A stretch of 31,742 bases of DNA, from assembly GCA_020025425.1 (NCBI GenBank), contig JAHHSD010000018.1:1-31742 (forward strand). Direction: 5' to 3'. The DNA comes from Oscillospiraceae bacterium (GTDB taxonomy: Bacteria; Bacillota; Clostridia; Oscillospirales; Oscillospiraceae). The notes below the pieces were generated by a model. The model saw only the letters and a program-made list of their open reading frames with translations, had not been told where the DNA came from and ran no database searches. How positions within the stretch are numbered: position 1 is the first letter of the stretch; each line of letters starts with the position of its first letter. The position numbers and the translations under genes were made by a program. This document shows positions 14,649 to 22,541 of this stretch, piece by piece.

Positions 14649-14702
14649 GATTTCCTCCAAAATAAAAGGTGTGACTTGATCCACACCAATTTTTACAAAT
14701 CA

Positions 14703-14731
14703 ATCATATCACGAAAACTTTGCCCTGCAAA
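14703..14731 (-). promoter_or_regulatory. Promoter of the XRE-cupin gene
   Basis: Minus strand: TTTGCA (14731-14726) and TATGAT (14708-14703) spaced by 17 bp. Transcription would start near 14696, which fits the GTG start at 14648 better than the one at 14684. Confidence 0.55.
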
Positions 14732-14757
14732 GTACTTCATTCATAAAATTAAATGAT

Positions 14758-14944
14758 GTTAATATTTTAAATTAACATTTAATAAAAATAATCTGAATTA
14801 CTTGATATAAACTTCAGTATAAATTAATTTTACGTCTAATTACACAAAAAGAGAGAGTGATATCCACAATAATAAACAAAAAAATCTTAAGTAGATCAAT
14901 TACTATTGACAAAAATAACGCAAAGGTGTTAATTATAAATTAAC
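14758..14944. promoter_or_regulatory. Paired operator-like palindromes
   Basis: Two related inverted repeats: GTTAATATTTTAAATTAAC at 14758-14776 and GTTAATTATAAATTAAC at 14928-14944, both with GTTAAT/ATTAAC arms and both followed by ATT(T)AA. They are 170 bp apart in an AT-rich gap between the XRE-cupin gene and the deacylase operon. The second overlaps the -10 region of the operon promoter. Likely binding sites of the divergent regulator, possibly with looping. Confidence 0.65.
14906..14935 (+). promoter_or_regulatory. Promoter of the D-amino-acid operon
   Basis: Consensus -35 TTGACA at 14906-14911; the -10 is TTAATT (17-bp spacing) or TAATTA (18-bp), inside the downstream palindrome, so regulator binding would block it. 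Confidence 0.55.
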
Positions 14945-15027
14945 ATTAAAAAGAAAGATTAACAGGGGTTTATATCGGAACTGTCCAAAGGAGCTTCAGA
15001 ACAGTGGACGAGGAAAGGATGTCATTT

Positions 15028-16620
15028 ATGTTAGACTGTTTGATCAAGAACGCAAAAATCATCGACGGAAGCGGCGCCCCCTTTTATATCGGAAGCATTG
15101 GGATTCAGGATGGCAAGATCGTCATGTGTCAGGGAAACGAGGAAGCCGCTCAGGTTATTGACGCGGCCGGCCGCTGTGTTTCACCCGGCTTTATCGACGC
15201 CCACTCCCACGGCGATCTGATCCTGGGCACCGAGGATGCGCATTTGTTCAAGACCACCCAGGGCGTGACCACTGAGATCGTGGGACAGTGCGGCCTGTCC
15301 ATGGCACCTGTGGATCCGAAGAACCTGGATGCGGTGCAGACGCTGCTGTCCATGGGGACCACAAGCTTCCCCGAGGACATGAAAAACTGGACCAGCTATG
15401 CCCGCTACCTCCAGTATGCCGATGCGCAGAAGAAAACGGCCAACGCCAAAATGTACATTGGCCACAGCAGCCTGCGGATCGCCGTCATGGGGATGGAGAA
15501 CCGCCCTGCCACCGACAAGGAGCTGGACACCATGAAGGGTGTTCTGCGGGAGGCCATGGAGTCCGGCGCCGCCGGCTTCTCCACCGGATTGATCTACACG
15601 CCCAGCTGCTATGCGGAGGAGAAGGAGATCATCGAGCTTGCCAAGGTGATCGCCCCCTTCAACGGCACCTATGCCAGCCATATGCGTGACGAGGCGAACT
15701 TCATCGTGGATGCGGTGAAGGAGACCATCAACGTGGGCCGCCAGGCGGGGGTCCAGGTGGATATCTCCCACCACAAGATGCTGGGCAAGCCCAACTGGGG
15801 CAAGCAGAAGGAGACTCTGCGCCTGATCCATGAGGCCAATGATGAGGGAATCCCCGTGATCTGCGACCAGTATCCGTATACACGGAACATGACCACGCTC
15901 AACGCCTGTATGCCCCCCTGGCACTTCTCCAATGGCTTTGCGTCTATGACTGACAAGCTGAAGGACCCCAAGTTCCGGGCCCAGCTGAAGGCGGAGATGT
16001 CCGATCCCGCCACCGAGTACGATAACTACTACCTGAATGCAGGCGGCTTTGATGGCGTGTACGTCTACTCCGCAGCCAAGACCCCCGAGGCCGAGGGCCG
16101 CTATATCTCGGAGTACGCCGAGCTGGTGGGGAAGGACCCGTGGACGGCGTTCTTTGATTTGTGTCAGGAGAACAACTGCTCCACCGGCGGCGTCTACTCC
16201 AGCATGTGTGACGAGGACGTCTGCGAGATCATCCAGGACCCCTACTGCATCGTGGGCAGCGACGGCCTGACCCGCAGCTGGCAGGAAAAGGGCCACCCCC
16301 GCGCCAGCGGCACCTTCCCCCATGTCATCACCTATTTTGTCAAGGAGAAGGGCATCCTGACCCTGGAGCAGGCTGTACACAAGATGACCGGCCTCACCGC
16401 CAAGTATCTGTCCGTGAAGAACAAGGGCCTGATTAAAGAGGGTTACGACGCAGACCTGGTGATCTTTGACTATGAGAACCTGAGGGATACCGCCACCTAC
16501 GATCACTCCAACAGCATTACGGAGGGAATCGACTATGTGTTTGTCAACGGAGAAGTGGTCTATCATGATAAGCAGTTCACCGGCCGTTATCCCGGTAAAA
16601 TGATCCGGCACAACGCATAA
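15028..16620 (+). CDS. N-acyl-D-amino-acid deacylase (D-aminoacylase)
   Basis: A 530-residue zinc amidohydrolase that removes acyl groups from N-acyl-D-amino acids, releasing free D-amino acids. Visible features: N-terminal MLDCLIKNAKIIDGSG beta-sandwich strand, PGFIDAHSHGD with metal ligands H59 and H61, C88 in EIVGQCGLSMAP (the bridging-cysteine position of D-aminoacylases), GHSSLR, H218 in ASHMRDE, DISHHK (248-249), D412 in VGSDG and the C-terminal GYDADLVIFD strand. ATG at 15028 follows AGGAAAGG at normal spacing; ATG at 15019 or GTG at 15004 would add 3 or 8 residues. First gene of the operon with a DsdX-like permease and DsdA, which suggests D-serine or related acyl-D-amino acids as substrate (inference). 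Confidence 0.92.
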   Translation: MLDCLIKNAKIIDGSGAPFYIGSIGIQDGKIVMCQGNEEAAQVIDAAGRCVSPGFIDAHSHGDLILGTEDAHLFKTTQGVTTEIVGQCGLSMAPVDPKNLDAVQTLLSMGTTSFPEDMKNWTSYARYLQYADAQKKTANAKMYIGHSSLRIAVMGMENRPATDKELDTMKGVLREAMESGAAGFSTGLIYTPSCYAEEKEIIELAKVIAPFNGTYASHMRDEANFIVDAVKETINVGRQAGVQVDISHHKMLGKPNWGKQKETLRLIHEANDEGIPVICDQYPYTRNMTTLNACMPPWHFSNGFASMTDKLKDPKFRAQLKAEMSDPATEYDNYYLNAGGFDGVYVYSAAKTPEAEGRYISEYAELVGKDPWTAFFDLCQENNCSTGGVYSSMCDEDVCEIIQDPYCIVGSDGLTRSWQEKGHPRASGTFPHVITYFVKEKGILTLEQAVHKMTGLTAKYLSVKNKGLIKEGYDADLVIFDYENLRDTATYDHSNSITEGIDYVFVNGEVVYHDKQFTGRYPGKMIRHNA

Positions 16621-16646
16621 GTGTTTGTTTTGAGGAGGAACTTTTG

Positions 16647-18020
16647 ATGAATGTGTTGCTTGCGTTTGTGATCACAATGGCCATCCTGCTGGTGGCCCTG
16701 ATCAAATTTAAAACTAGCCCCGGCGTTGCCCTGTTTGCCTGCGCCATTGTTATGGCGATGCTGTGCGGTATGCCGCTGAACGACACTCTGGGCTATCTGA
16801 CCAGCGGTTTCGGCGCAATTATGAGTTCCATTGGTCTGCTGATTATTTTTGGCGGCATCTTCGGCATGATGCTGGGTGACTCCGGCGGCATGGAGGAGCT
16901 GGCCAAGGGCCTGCTGCGCACGTTTGGCAAGAAAAACGACATGCTGGCCCTGAACCTTGCGGGCTATATCGTCTCCATCCCCGTGTATTTCGGCTCTGCC
17001 TACATCACCCTCAGCCCCCTGGTGAGCAGTCTGCAGAAGTTCACCAAGAAAAAGACCGCCGCCTATGTGGCTGCGCTGTTTACCGGTCTGCTGCTGACCC
17101 ACTGCGTTGTGGCCCCCACCCCAGGCCCTCTGGCCGTTGCAGGCCAGATCGGCGCAAACGTGGGCTGGTTCATTATCTATGGCATTCTCGTCTCTCTGCC
17201 CGCCAGCCTGCTGTGCGGCTGGCAGTATGCCAACGTTATGAACCGCAGAAGCAGCAAGGAGGACCGGGCCGCCGGCAAGGCCGCCGCGGAGGAGATCCTC
17301 AATGATGCGGAGCTGCTGAAGGCCGACCCCAGCAAGCCTTCTGCCGGCCTGACTCTGGGCCTGATCGCCTTCCCCATCGTGCTGATCATCATCAATTCCA
17401 TCTGCTCCGTGATGCTGCCTGAGGACAGCATGCTCCGGATCGTGTTCAACTTTGTGGGCAACAACAATGTGGCTCTGTTCATCGCCATGCTGGTGACCGG
17501 CGTTGTGCTGCACAAGTATCTGGTCCCCAAGGTCAGCGAGACGCTGTGGAAGTACATTGACAAGGTCTCCGACTCCATGGGCAACATTCTTATGGTCATC
17601 GGCTGCGGCAACTGCTTCGGCATGATCCTCCAGAAGAGCGGCCTGGGCGAGGCCCTGGTGGAGCTGCTCTCCAGCTTCAATTTCCCCATCCTCCTCCTGG
17701 CCTTTGCGCTGGCGATGATCATTCGCGCGGCTGTGGGCTCCGCCACGGTGGCCATGCTGACCACCATGTCCATCGTGGGCCCCTCTGCTGTGGCCATGGG
17801 CTTCTCTCCTGTGGTTGTGGGTCTGGCCATCTGCGTGGGCACTGTGGGCCTGACCCTGCCCACTGACGCCGCCTTCTGGCTGCCTGCCCGGTACAACGAC
17901 CTGACGGTCAAAGAGGCCTTCAGCGCCACCACCTACTCCACCACGCTGGCAGCCTTTGTGGCATTTGGTGTGGTGCTGCTGCTGAATATGTTTGCCGGAG
18001 TCCTGCCCGGCCTGTTCTGA
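16647..18020 (+). CDS. GntP-family permease, probably D-serine type (DsdX-like)
   Basis: A 457-residue inner-membrane H+ symporter with about 12-14 hydrophobic segments. Family marks are the N-terminal FKTSPGVALFACAIVMAMLCG, the FGGIFGMMLGDSGGMEELA segment, THCVVAPTPGPLAVAGQIGA, the central cytosolic loop with KADPSKPSAGLTLGL, and MIIRAAVGSATVAMLTTMS and PTDAAFWLPARYNDL near the C-terminus. The GntP family covers gluconate permeases and the D-serine permease DsdX; the dsdA gene 38 bases downstream favours D-serine or N-acyl-D-amino acids. ATG at 16647 with GAGGAGG upstream is chosen over the TTG one codon earlier. It sits between the deacylase and dsdA in one operon. Confidence 0.88.
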   Translation: MNVLLAFVITMAILLVALIKFKTSPGVALFACAIVMAMLCGMPLNDTLGYLTSGFGAIMSSIGLLIIFGGIFGMMLGDSGGMEELAKGLLRTFGKKNDMLALNLAGYIVSIPVYFGSAYITLSPLVSSLQKFTKKKTAAYVAALFTGLLLTHCVVAPTPGPLAVAGQIGANVGWFIIYGILVSLPASLLCGWQYANVMNRRSSKEDRAAGKAAAEEILNDAELLKADPSKPSAGLTLGLIAFPIVLIIINSICSVMLPEDSMLRIVFNFVGNNNVALFIAMLVTGVVLHKYLVPKVSETLWKYIDKVSDSMGNILMVIGCGNCFGMILQKSGLGEALVELLSSFNFPILLLAFALAMIIRAAVGSATVAMLTTMSIVGPSAVAMGFSPVVVGLAICVGTVGLTLPTDAAFWLPARYNDLTVKEAFSATTYSTTLAAFVAFGVVLLLNMFAGVLPGLF

Positions 18021-18058
18021 TCCCGCACTTCCAGTTTCATGATGAAAAGGTGATAGAA

Positions 18059-19420
18059 ATGGTTTCTGAAAAGCTGATTCAAGGGAAGTCCATCGCCCAG
18101 TGGGAGAAGGAATTTCCCATTATGACAGAGATCCGCACGCTGAAGGAGACGGCCTGGATCAATCCCGGCAAGCTGCCCTTTGAACAGGCGGCCGCGGCCT
18201 GCCCTCTGACCATGTCGGATATACAGGATGCCAGCGATCGGCTGGACCGGTTTGCCGCCTATTTTCGGGTGGCCTTCCCGGAGACGGCGCCCGATGGCGG
18301 CATCATTGAGTCCCCCATCCGCAAGATCCCCGCGATGCAGAACTGCATGGAGGAGGAGTACAAACAGGAGATTCCCGGCGAGCTCTGGGTAAAGCTGGAC
18401 AGCAGTCTGCCCATCTCCGGTTCCATCAAGGCCCGGGGCGGTATTTACGAGGTGCTGGCCACAGCGGAACGGATCGCCCTGGAGAACGGACTGCTGCACG
18501 AGGGCGACTCCTATGAGGTGTTTGACTCCCCGGAGTTCCGGAAGCTCTTCTCCAAGTACTCCATGGCAGTTGGTTCCACCGGCAATCTGGGGCTTTCCAT
18601 TGGCATTATGAGCGCCAAGCTGGGTTTCCAGGTGACCGTCCATATGTCGGCGGATGCGCGGCAGTGGAAAAAGGATATGCTGCGCAGCAAGCATGTCAAT
18701 GTGGTGGAGTATCAGTCCGATTACAGCATTGCCGTCGCCGAGGGGCGGGAGCAGGCCAAGGACGATCCCTACTGCCACTTTGTGGACGACGAAAACTCCA
18801 AGACGCTGTTCATGGGCTATTCTGTGGCGGCCCTGCGGCTGAAAAAGCAGCTGGCTGAGGCTGGAATCGCCGTAGATGCACAGCACCCACTCTTTGTCTA
18901 TCTGCCCTGCGGCGTAGGCGGAGGCCCCGGCGGCGTGGCCTTCGGGCTCAAAATGGTGTTTGGGGATGCAGTCCACTGCTTCTTTGCCGAGCCGACGCAC
19001 TCCTGCTGCATGATGCTGGGGATGGCCACTGGCCTGAACAGTGAGATCAGCGTGCAGGATCTTGGGATCGATAACCTGACCGTGGCAGACGGGTTGGCCG
19101 TAGGCCGGGCCTCCGGGTTCGTCGGCGGAGTGATGGCGCCCTTTATGAGCGGCTGCTACTCCCTGGAGGACAGCCGGATGTTCCACCTGCTGGCCGAGCT
19201 GGCAGATCAGGAGGACATCTGGCTGGAGCCCAGTGCTTTGGCGGGGATGTACGGCCCGGTGCTGCTGGCCAAGGACCCTGTGCTCTCCGCCTATCCTGCC
19301 CGCAGCGGGATCGGTTTGGAGGAGCTTGGTCAGGCCACCCATCTGGTCTGGGCCACAGGTGGAAGCATGGTCCCTGCGGAGGATATGAAGCGATACTATG
19401 AAACGGGGAAGCAGGCCTGA
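18059..19420 (+). CDS. dsdA: D-serine ammonia-lyase
   Basis: A PLP enzyme turning D-serine into pyruvate and ammonia. The 453-residue protein is of normal length and has the PLP lysine K124 in SGSIKARGG, the phosphate-binding loop region VGSTGNLGLSIG, ADARQWKKDMLRSKH and VEYQSDYSIAVAEGR, and the glycine-rich PCGVGGGPGGVAFGLK segment, all typical of DsdA. ATG at 18059, preceded by AAAAGGTGA, is preferred to the GTG at 18050. It ends the deacylase-permease-lyase operon, which gives a short route: import, deacylate, deaminate to pyruvate. In Escherichia coli dsdXA is controlled by DsdC; no DsdC is here and the XRE-cupin protein is the likely substitute. Confidence 0.95.
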   Translation: MVSEKLIQGKSIAQWEKEFPIMTEIRTLKETAWINPGKLPFEQAAAACPLTMSDIQDASDRLDRFAAYFRVAFPETAPDGGIIESPIRKIPAMQNCMEEEYKQEIPGELWVKLDSSLPISGSIKARGGIYEVLATAERIALENGLLHEGDSYEVFDSPEFRKLFSKYSMAVGSTGNLGLSIGIMSAKLGFQVTVHMSADARQWKKDMLRSKHVNVVEYQSDYSIAVAEGREQAKDDPYCHFVDDENSKTLFMGYSVAALRLKKQLAEAGIAVDAQHPLFVYLPCGVGGGPGGVAFGLKMVFGDAVHCFFAEPTHSCCMMLGMATGLNSEISVQDLGIDNLTVADGLAVGRASGFVGGVMAPFMSGCYSLEDSRMFHLLAELADQEDIWLEPSALAGMYGPVLLAKDPVLSAYPARSGIGLEELGQATHLVWATGGSMVPAEDMKRYYETGKQA

Positions 19421-19450
19421 GTCGTCTCCCGTACCCAAAGTTTAGACAGC

Positions 19451-19482
19451 AATTCCCCGGCGCTGTACAGCGCCGGGGAATT
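19451..19482. terminator. Perfect 32-bp palindrome after dsdA
   Basis: A perfect palindrome (AATTCCCCGGCGCT at 19451-19464, its complement at 19469-19482, GTAC centre). The stem is very stable but no T tract follows; it lies 30 bases after dsdA and 38 before the decarboxylase, so it may partly end the operon or stabilise its 3' end. Confidence 0.65.
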
Positions 19483-19519
19483 GAGCATTAAAAACAGTAT
19501 ATCAAAGAGGTGAATAAAC

Positions 19520-20896
19520 TTGGATGAACAGTATCGTCTTTTATTGAAGCAGGCAATGAAATATTCCTGCGCCTATTTGGACGCCGCCGGGGAACGGCCG
19601 CCGTATCCCACAGAAGAAGCCCTGTCTGTCCTTTCAGAATTTGAGGAGCCTCTTTCAGAGGAGGGGACCTCGCCGGAGGATATCTTAAGTCTGCTCCACC
19701 GCTGCGGGTCGGCGGCAACCACCGGCAATATGGGCAGCAGATATTTTGGGTTTGTCAACGGAAATCTGCTCCCGGCGGCCCATGCTGCCGCCTGGGTGGC
19801 GGATACCTGGAACCAGAACAGCGCCCTGTATGTGATGTCGCCCGTCGCAGCGCGTCTGGAGGACCTGTGCGAGCGGTGGATGGTGAACCTGCTGCATCTG
19901 CCGGAGGGAACGGCGATGGGGCTGACAACCGGCTCCTCCAACGCCATTATCTGTGCCCTGGCCGCGGCCCGGAATGAACTTCTGCGCCGCCAGGGCTGGA
20001 ATCTGCCCCAACAGGGTCTGCGCAATGCTCCGCCGATCCGGGTGGTGCTGGGGGAGGAGGCCCATGCGTCTGTCAAGGCAGCGCTTTCCGTGCTGGGGAT
20101 TGGCGGGGAAGATGTAGAAGTGGTTCCTACCGACGACCGCGGCCGGATGCGGCTGGACTGTCTGCCGGAGCTGGATGACCATACCCTGCTGATTTTGCAG
20201 GCCGGCAATATGATCGGCGGCGCATATGACCCCATCGACGCCCTCTGTGACCGGGCCAATCAGGCCGGAGCATGGGTCCATATCGACGGCGCCTTTGGAT
20301 TGTGGGCGGCGGCCTCCCGCAGACAATATCCTCTGGTGGCCGGGCTGGAGAAGGCGTCCTCCTGGTCCCTGGATGCACACAAGACGCTGAACGCCGGCTA
20401 TGACTGCGGCATTGTGCTGTGCCGCAGCAGGGAGTGCCTGGCGTCTGCGCTGCAATTCAATGGAAGCTATATTCAATACAGCAGTCAGTGCCGGGATGGC
20501 GCCAGCTATACGACAGATATGTCCCGCAGGGCCAGGGCTGTGCCGCTGTGGGCGGCCCTGAAGTCTCTGGGCAGCCGGGGAGTGGAAGAGATGGTTGACG
20601 CCATGTGCGATCACGCCGCCTACTTTGCGCAGGAATTGAAGAAGGCCGGTTTCATCGTGCCGGCCCCCGCCGTGTTCAATCAGGCCGTTGTGAAGTGCGA
20701 CACGCCAGAGAAAACAGCAGCGGTATTGAAGCTGGTCCAGAACAGCGGGGTTTGCTGGTGCAGCGGTTGTGAGCATCGCGGGGAACCCCTGATTCGGCTC
20801 AGTGTCTGTTCCTATACCACGACCAGAGAAGATATTGATAAGAGTGCTGCGGTATTTCGTCAGGCTCTTGCTGCAGTCTCTGAGAAGCAGGGCTGA
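19520..20896 (+). CDS. PLP-dependent group II-type decarboxylase
   Basis: A 458-residue fold-type I PLP enzyme of the aromatic/glutamate decarboxylase superfamily. Seen are the N-terminal GNMGSRYFGFVNG segment, LTTGSSNAIICAL (phosphate-binding GSS), H182 in GEEAHASVKAA (stacks on PLP), D256 in VHIDGAFGLWA, and the Schiff-base lysine K288 in SLDAHKTLNAGYDCG. The C-terminal small domain ends with IRLSVCSYTTTREDID. Substrate cannot be read from sequence; candidates are aromatic or aliphatic amino acids, and some homologues are aldolases or transaminase-like. It uses a TTG start with GAGGTG seven bases upstream. It follows dsdA in the same direction after a palindrome, so it may share the D-amino-acid transcript or be separate. 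Confidence 0.85.
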   Translation: MDEQYRLLLKQAMKYSCAYLDAAGERPPYPTEEALSVLSEFEEPLSEEGTSPEDILSLLHRCGSAATTGNMGSRYFGFVNGNLLPAAHAAAWVADTWNQNSALYVMSPVAARLEDLCERWMVNLLHLPEGTAMGLTTGSSNAIICALAAARNELLRRQGWNLPQQGLRNAPPIRVVLGEEAHASVKAALSVLGIGGEDVEVVPTDDRGRMRLDCLPELDDHTLLILQAGNMIGGAYDPIDALCDRANQAGAWVHIDGAFGLWAAASRRQYPLVAGLEKASSWSLDAHKTLNAGYDCGIVLCRSRECLASALQFNGSYIQYSSQCRDGASYTTDMSRRARAVPLWAALKSLGSRGVEEMVDAMCDHAAYFAQELKKAGFIVPAPAVFNQAVVKCDTPEKTAAVLKLVQNSGVCWCSGCEHRGEPLIRLSVCSYTTTREDIDKSAAVFRQALAAVSEKQG

Positions 20897-20954
20897 TCAG
20901 CGACGGGAGCGCAGCGCCTATGGAATACCGGGCTCCCGGAGACATCAAAACAGG

Positions 20955-21006
20955 AACCCCCGGAGTTGGGCGGGCTGAATCCTCAGCCGCCCGGCTCCGG
21001 GGTTTT
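20955..21006. terminator. Bidirectional terminator
   Basis: AACCCCCGGAG (20955-20965) pairs with CTCCGGGGTT (20995-21004), with an inner GGGCGG/CCGCCC stem and CTGA/TCAG closing the loop, then TTTT. It lies between the convergent decarboxylase and PdxR-type genes. Confidence 0.8.
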
Positions 21007-21013
21007 GCATGCG

Positions 21014-22411
21014 TCATAACAGCTCTGCCAGCTGCTCCAGCCCCCGGGCCATCTGCTCCAGGTCCACGCCGGGATAATTGATGACCAGAGTGTGGTCCCA
21101 CTGGGACAGGGAGTGGGAGGCGTACTGGGAGAGAAAGGAGAGCCGAAGTCCGGCGTTCTGAGCCAGACGGGCCAGCTCGCTGTCGGTGCGGGTGGTGTCC
21201 AGTGCAGCGAGGAAGTGGAGCCCCATAGTCTCCCCGCTGATCTGGCAGCGGGAGGAGAGGGAGCTTTTGCGCAGCGTGTCGATCACCTGGTCCCGCTTGG
21301 CCCGATAGAGGAGCCTGGTGCGGTTCAGGTGCTGCTCAAAGGAACCGGAGGTGAGGAAACGGGCCAGTGTGTACTGCTCGATGGCGGAGACGGTGCAGGA
21401 GTAGAAGCCCAGCTGCTGCTGGTAAGTGGGCAGGAGACTGGGGGGCAGGACCATGTAACTGATACGCAGGGCGGGGGAGAGGGTCCGGGAGAAGGTGTTG
21501 ATATGGATGACCCGGCCCACCCGGTCGATACTCTGCAAGGGGGGGATGGGGCGTCCGGTGAAGCGGAACTCGCTGTCGTAATCGTCCTCGATGATGTACC
21601 GCCCCTCCTCCTCACAGGCCCAGCACAGCAAAGCCTGCCGCCGGGCGATGGGGGTGACTGCCCCGGTGGGGAACTGATGGGAGGGGGACAGATGGAGGAC
21701 CTGGGCCCCACTCTCCGCCACTGTCTGGAGGGGGGCGCCCAGGCGGTCGATGGGGATGCGGACGCACCTGGCCCCGTTCAGGGTGTAGATCCGCCCCGCC
21801 TTGGGGTAGCCCGGGTCCTCAAGACCATAGACCTTGTTCCGGCCCAGCAGCTGGACGATCAGATTGCAGAGGTACTCCGTACCCGCCCCCACCACGATCT
21901 GCTCCGGGGAGGCGGAGATGCCCCGGAACCGGTAGAGGTAGTCGGAGATGGCCTGGCGCAGCTCGGGGACCCCGTTGTGGGGGATGGAGCGCAGCAGAGC
22001 GGGGCCCCGTTCCGAGAGCACCTGGCGCATGAGCCTGGCCCAGACGGAGAAGGGAAAGCCCTCCGTCTCGCCGCCCCCGCCGGACAGATTTAGCAGCCGG
22101 GGCTCCCGGTCCTCGGCGGGGGCGGCTTCCAGGGCCGGATGGGTCGGAGGGGGCAGGGGGCGCTGAAGCTCCAGCTGACTGACATAGTAGCCGCGCTTCT
22201 CCTGAGCATAGAGGTAGCCCTCGGCGCACAGCTGGGCGTAGGCGGTTTCCACCGTCACCACCCCCACCTGGAGATGGGCGGCCAGGCTGCGCTTGGAGGG
22301 CAGCCGCTCTCCGGGCGCCAGCCGTCCGGAGAGAATGTCCTCCCTGATGCAGTGGTAGAGGTAGTCGTAGAGCGGCAGGCTTCCCCGGCACTCCAGATCA
22401 TAGGTCAGCAT
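21014..22411 (-). CDS. MocR/PdxR-type GntR-aminotransferase regulator
   Basis: A 465-residue two-domain regulator. Residues ~10-75 are a GntR winged helix (YDYLYHCIREDILSGRLAPG, LPSKRSLAAHLQVG, TVETAYAQLCAEGYL); residues ~110-465 form a fold-type I aminotransferase-like PLP domain (GVPELRQAISDYLYRFRG, VVGAGTEYL, DPGYPK, HLSPSHQFPTGA, EDDYDSEFR and the PLP lysine region: here the motif reads NTFSRTLSPALRISYM). At the position where MocR proteins usually have G-[ST]-F-S-K-x-L-x-P, an arginine is seen (FSRTLSP) in place of the Schiff-base lysine, which is unusual. Divergent from an ECF vitamin transporter, it is probably a PdxR-like sensor of vitamin B6 status. Confidence 0.88.
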   Translation of the reverse strand: MLTYDLECRGSLPLYDYLYHCIREDILSGRLAPGERLPSKRSLAAHLQVGVVTVETAYAQLCAEGYLYAQEKRGYYVSQLELQRPLPPPTHPALEAAPAEDREPRLLNLSGGGGETEGFPFSVWARLMRQVLSERGPALLRSIPHNGVPELRQAISDYLYRFRGISASPEQIVVGAGTEYLCNLIVQLLGRNKVYGLEDPGYPKAGRIYTLNGARCVRIPIDRLGAPLQTVAESGAQVLHLSPSHQFPTGAVTPIARRQALLCWACEEEGRYIIEDDYDSEFRFTGRPIPPLQSIDRVGRVIHINTFSRTLSPALRISYMVLPPSLLPTYQQQLGFYSCTVSAIEQYTLARFLTSGSFEQHLNRTRLLYRAKRDQVIDTLRKSSLSSRCQISGETMGLHFLAALDTTRTDSELARLAQNAGLRLSFLSQYASHSLSQWDHTLVINYPGVDLEQMARGLEQLAELL

Positions 22412-22424
22412 GGGTCCTCCAATC

Positions 22425-22454
22425 TGGTCCTATAAAAAAGTATTATATTGGGCC
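22425..22454. promoter_or_regulatory. Candidate PdxR operator (direct repeat)
   Basis: TGGTCCTAT at 22425 and TGGGCCTTT at 22449 form an imperfect direct repeat 24 bp apart in the 130-bp gap between the divergent regulator and the ECF gene. A TATAAT (minus strand, CAATATAATACTT) lies between them, so binding there would affect the regulator's own promoter. Sequence-only suggestion. Confidence 0.4.
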
Positions 22455-22541
22455 TTTTATTCATATCAGTTTCTATTAAAATACAAGACAGTCAAAATTG
22501 CAAGACCCGTTTTGGACGGGGCTCAAAGGAGTTTAGGTAAA

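Noticed and set aside
17933..19438. Long minus-strand frame opposite dsdA, and similar ones opposite trpS, wecB and tagO
   Set aside because: Antisense shadows from GC-biased third positions; the sense genes have complete family motifs.
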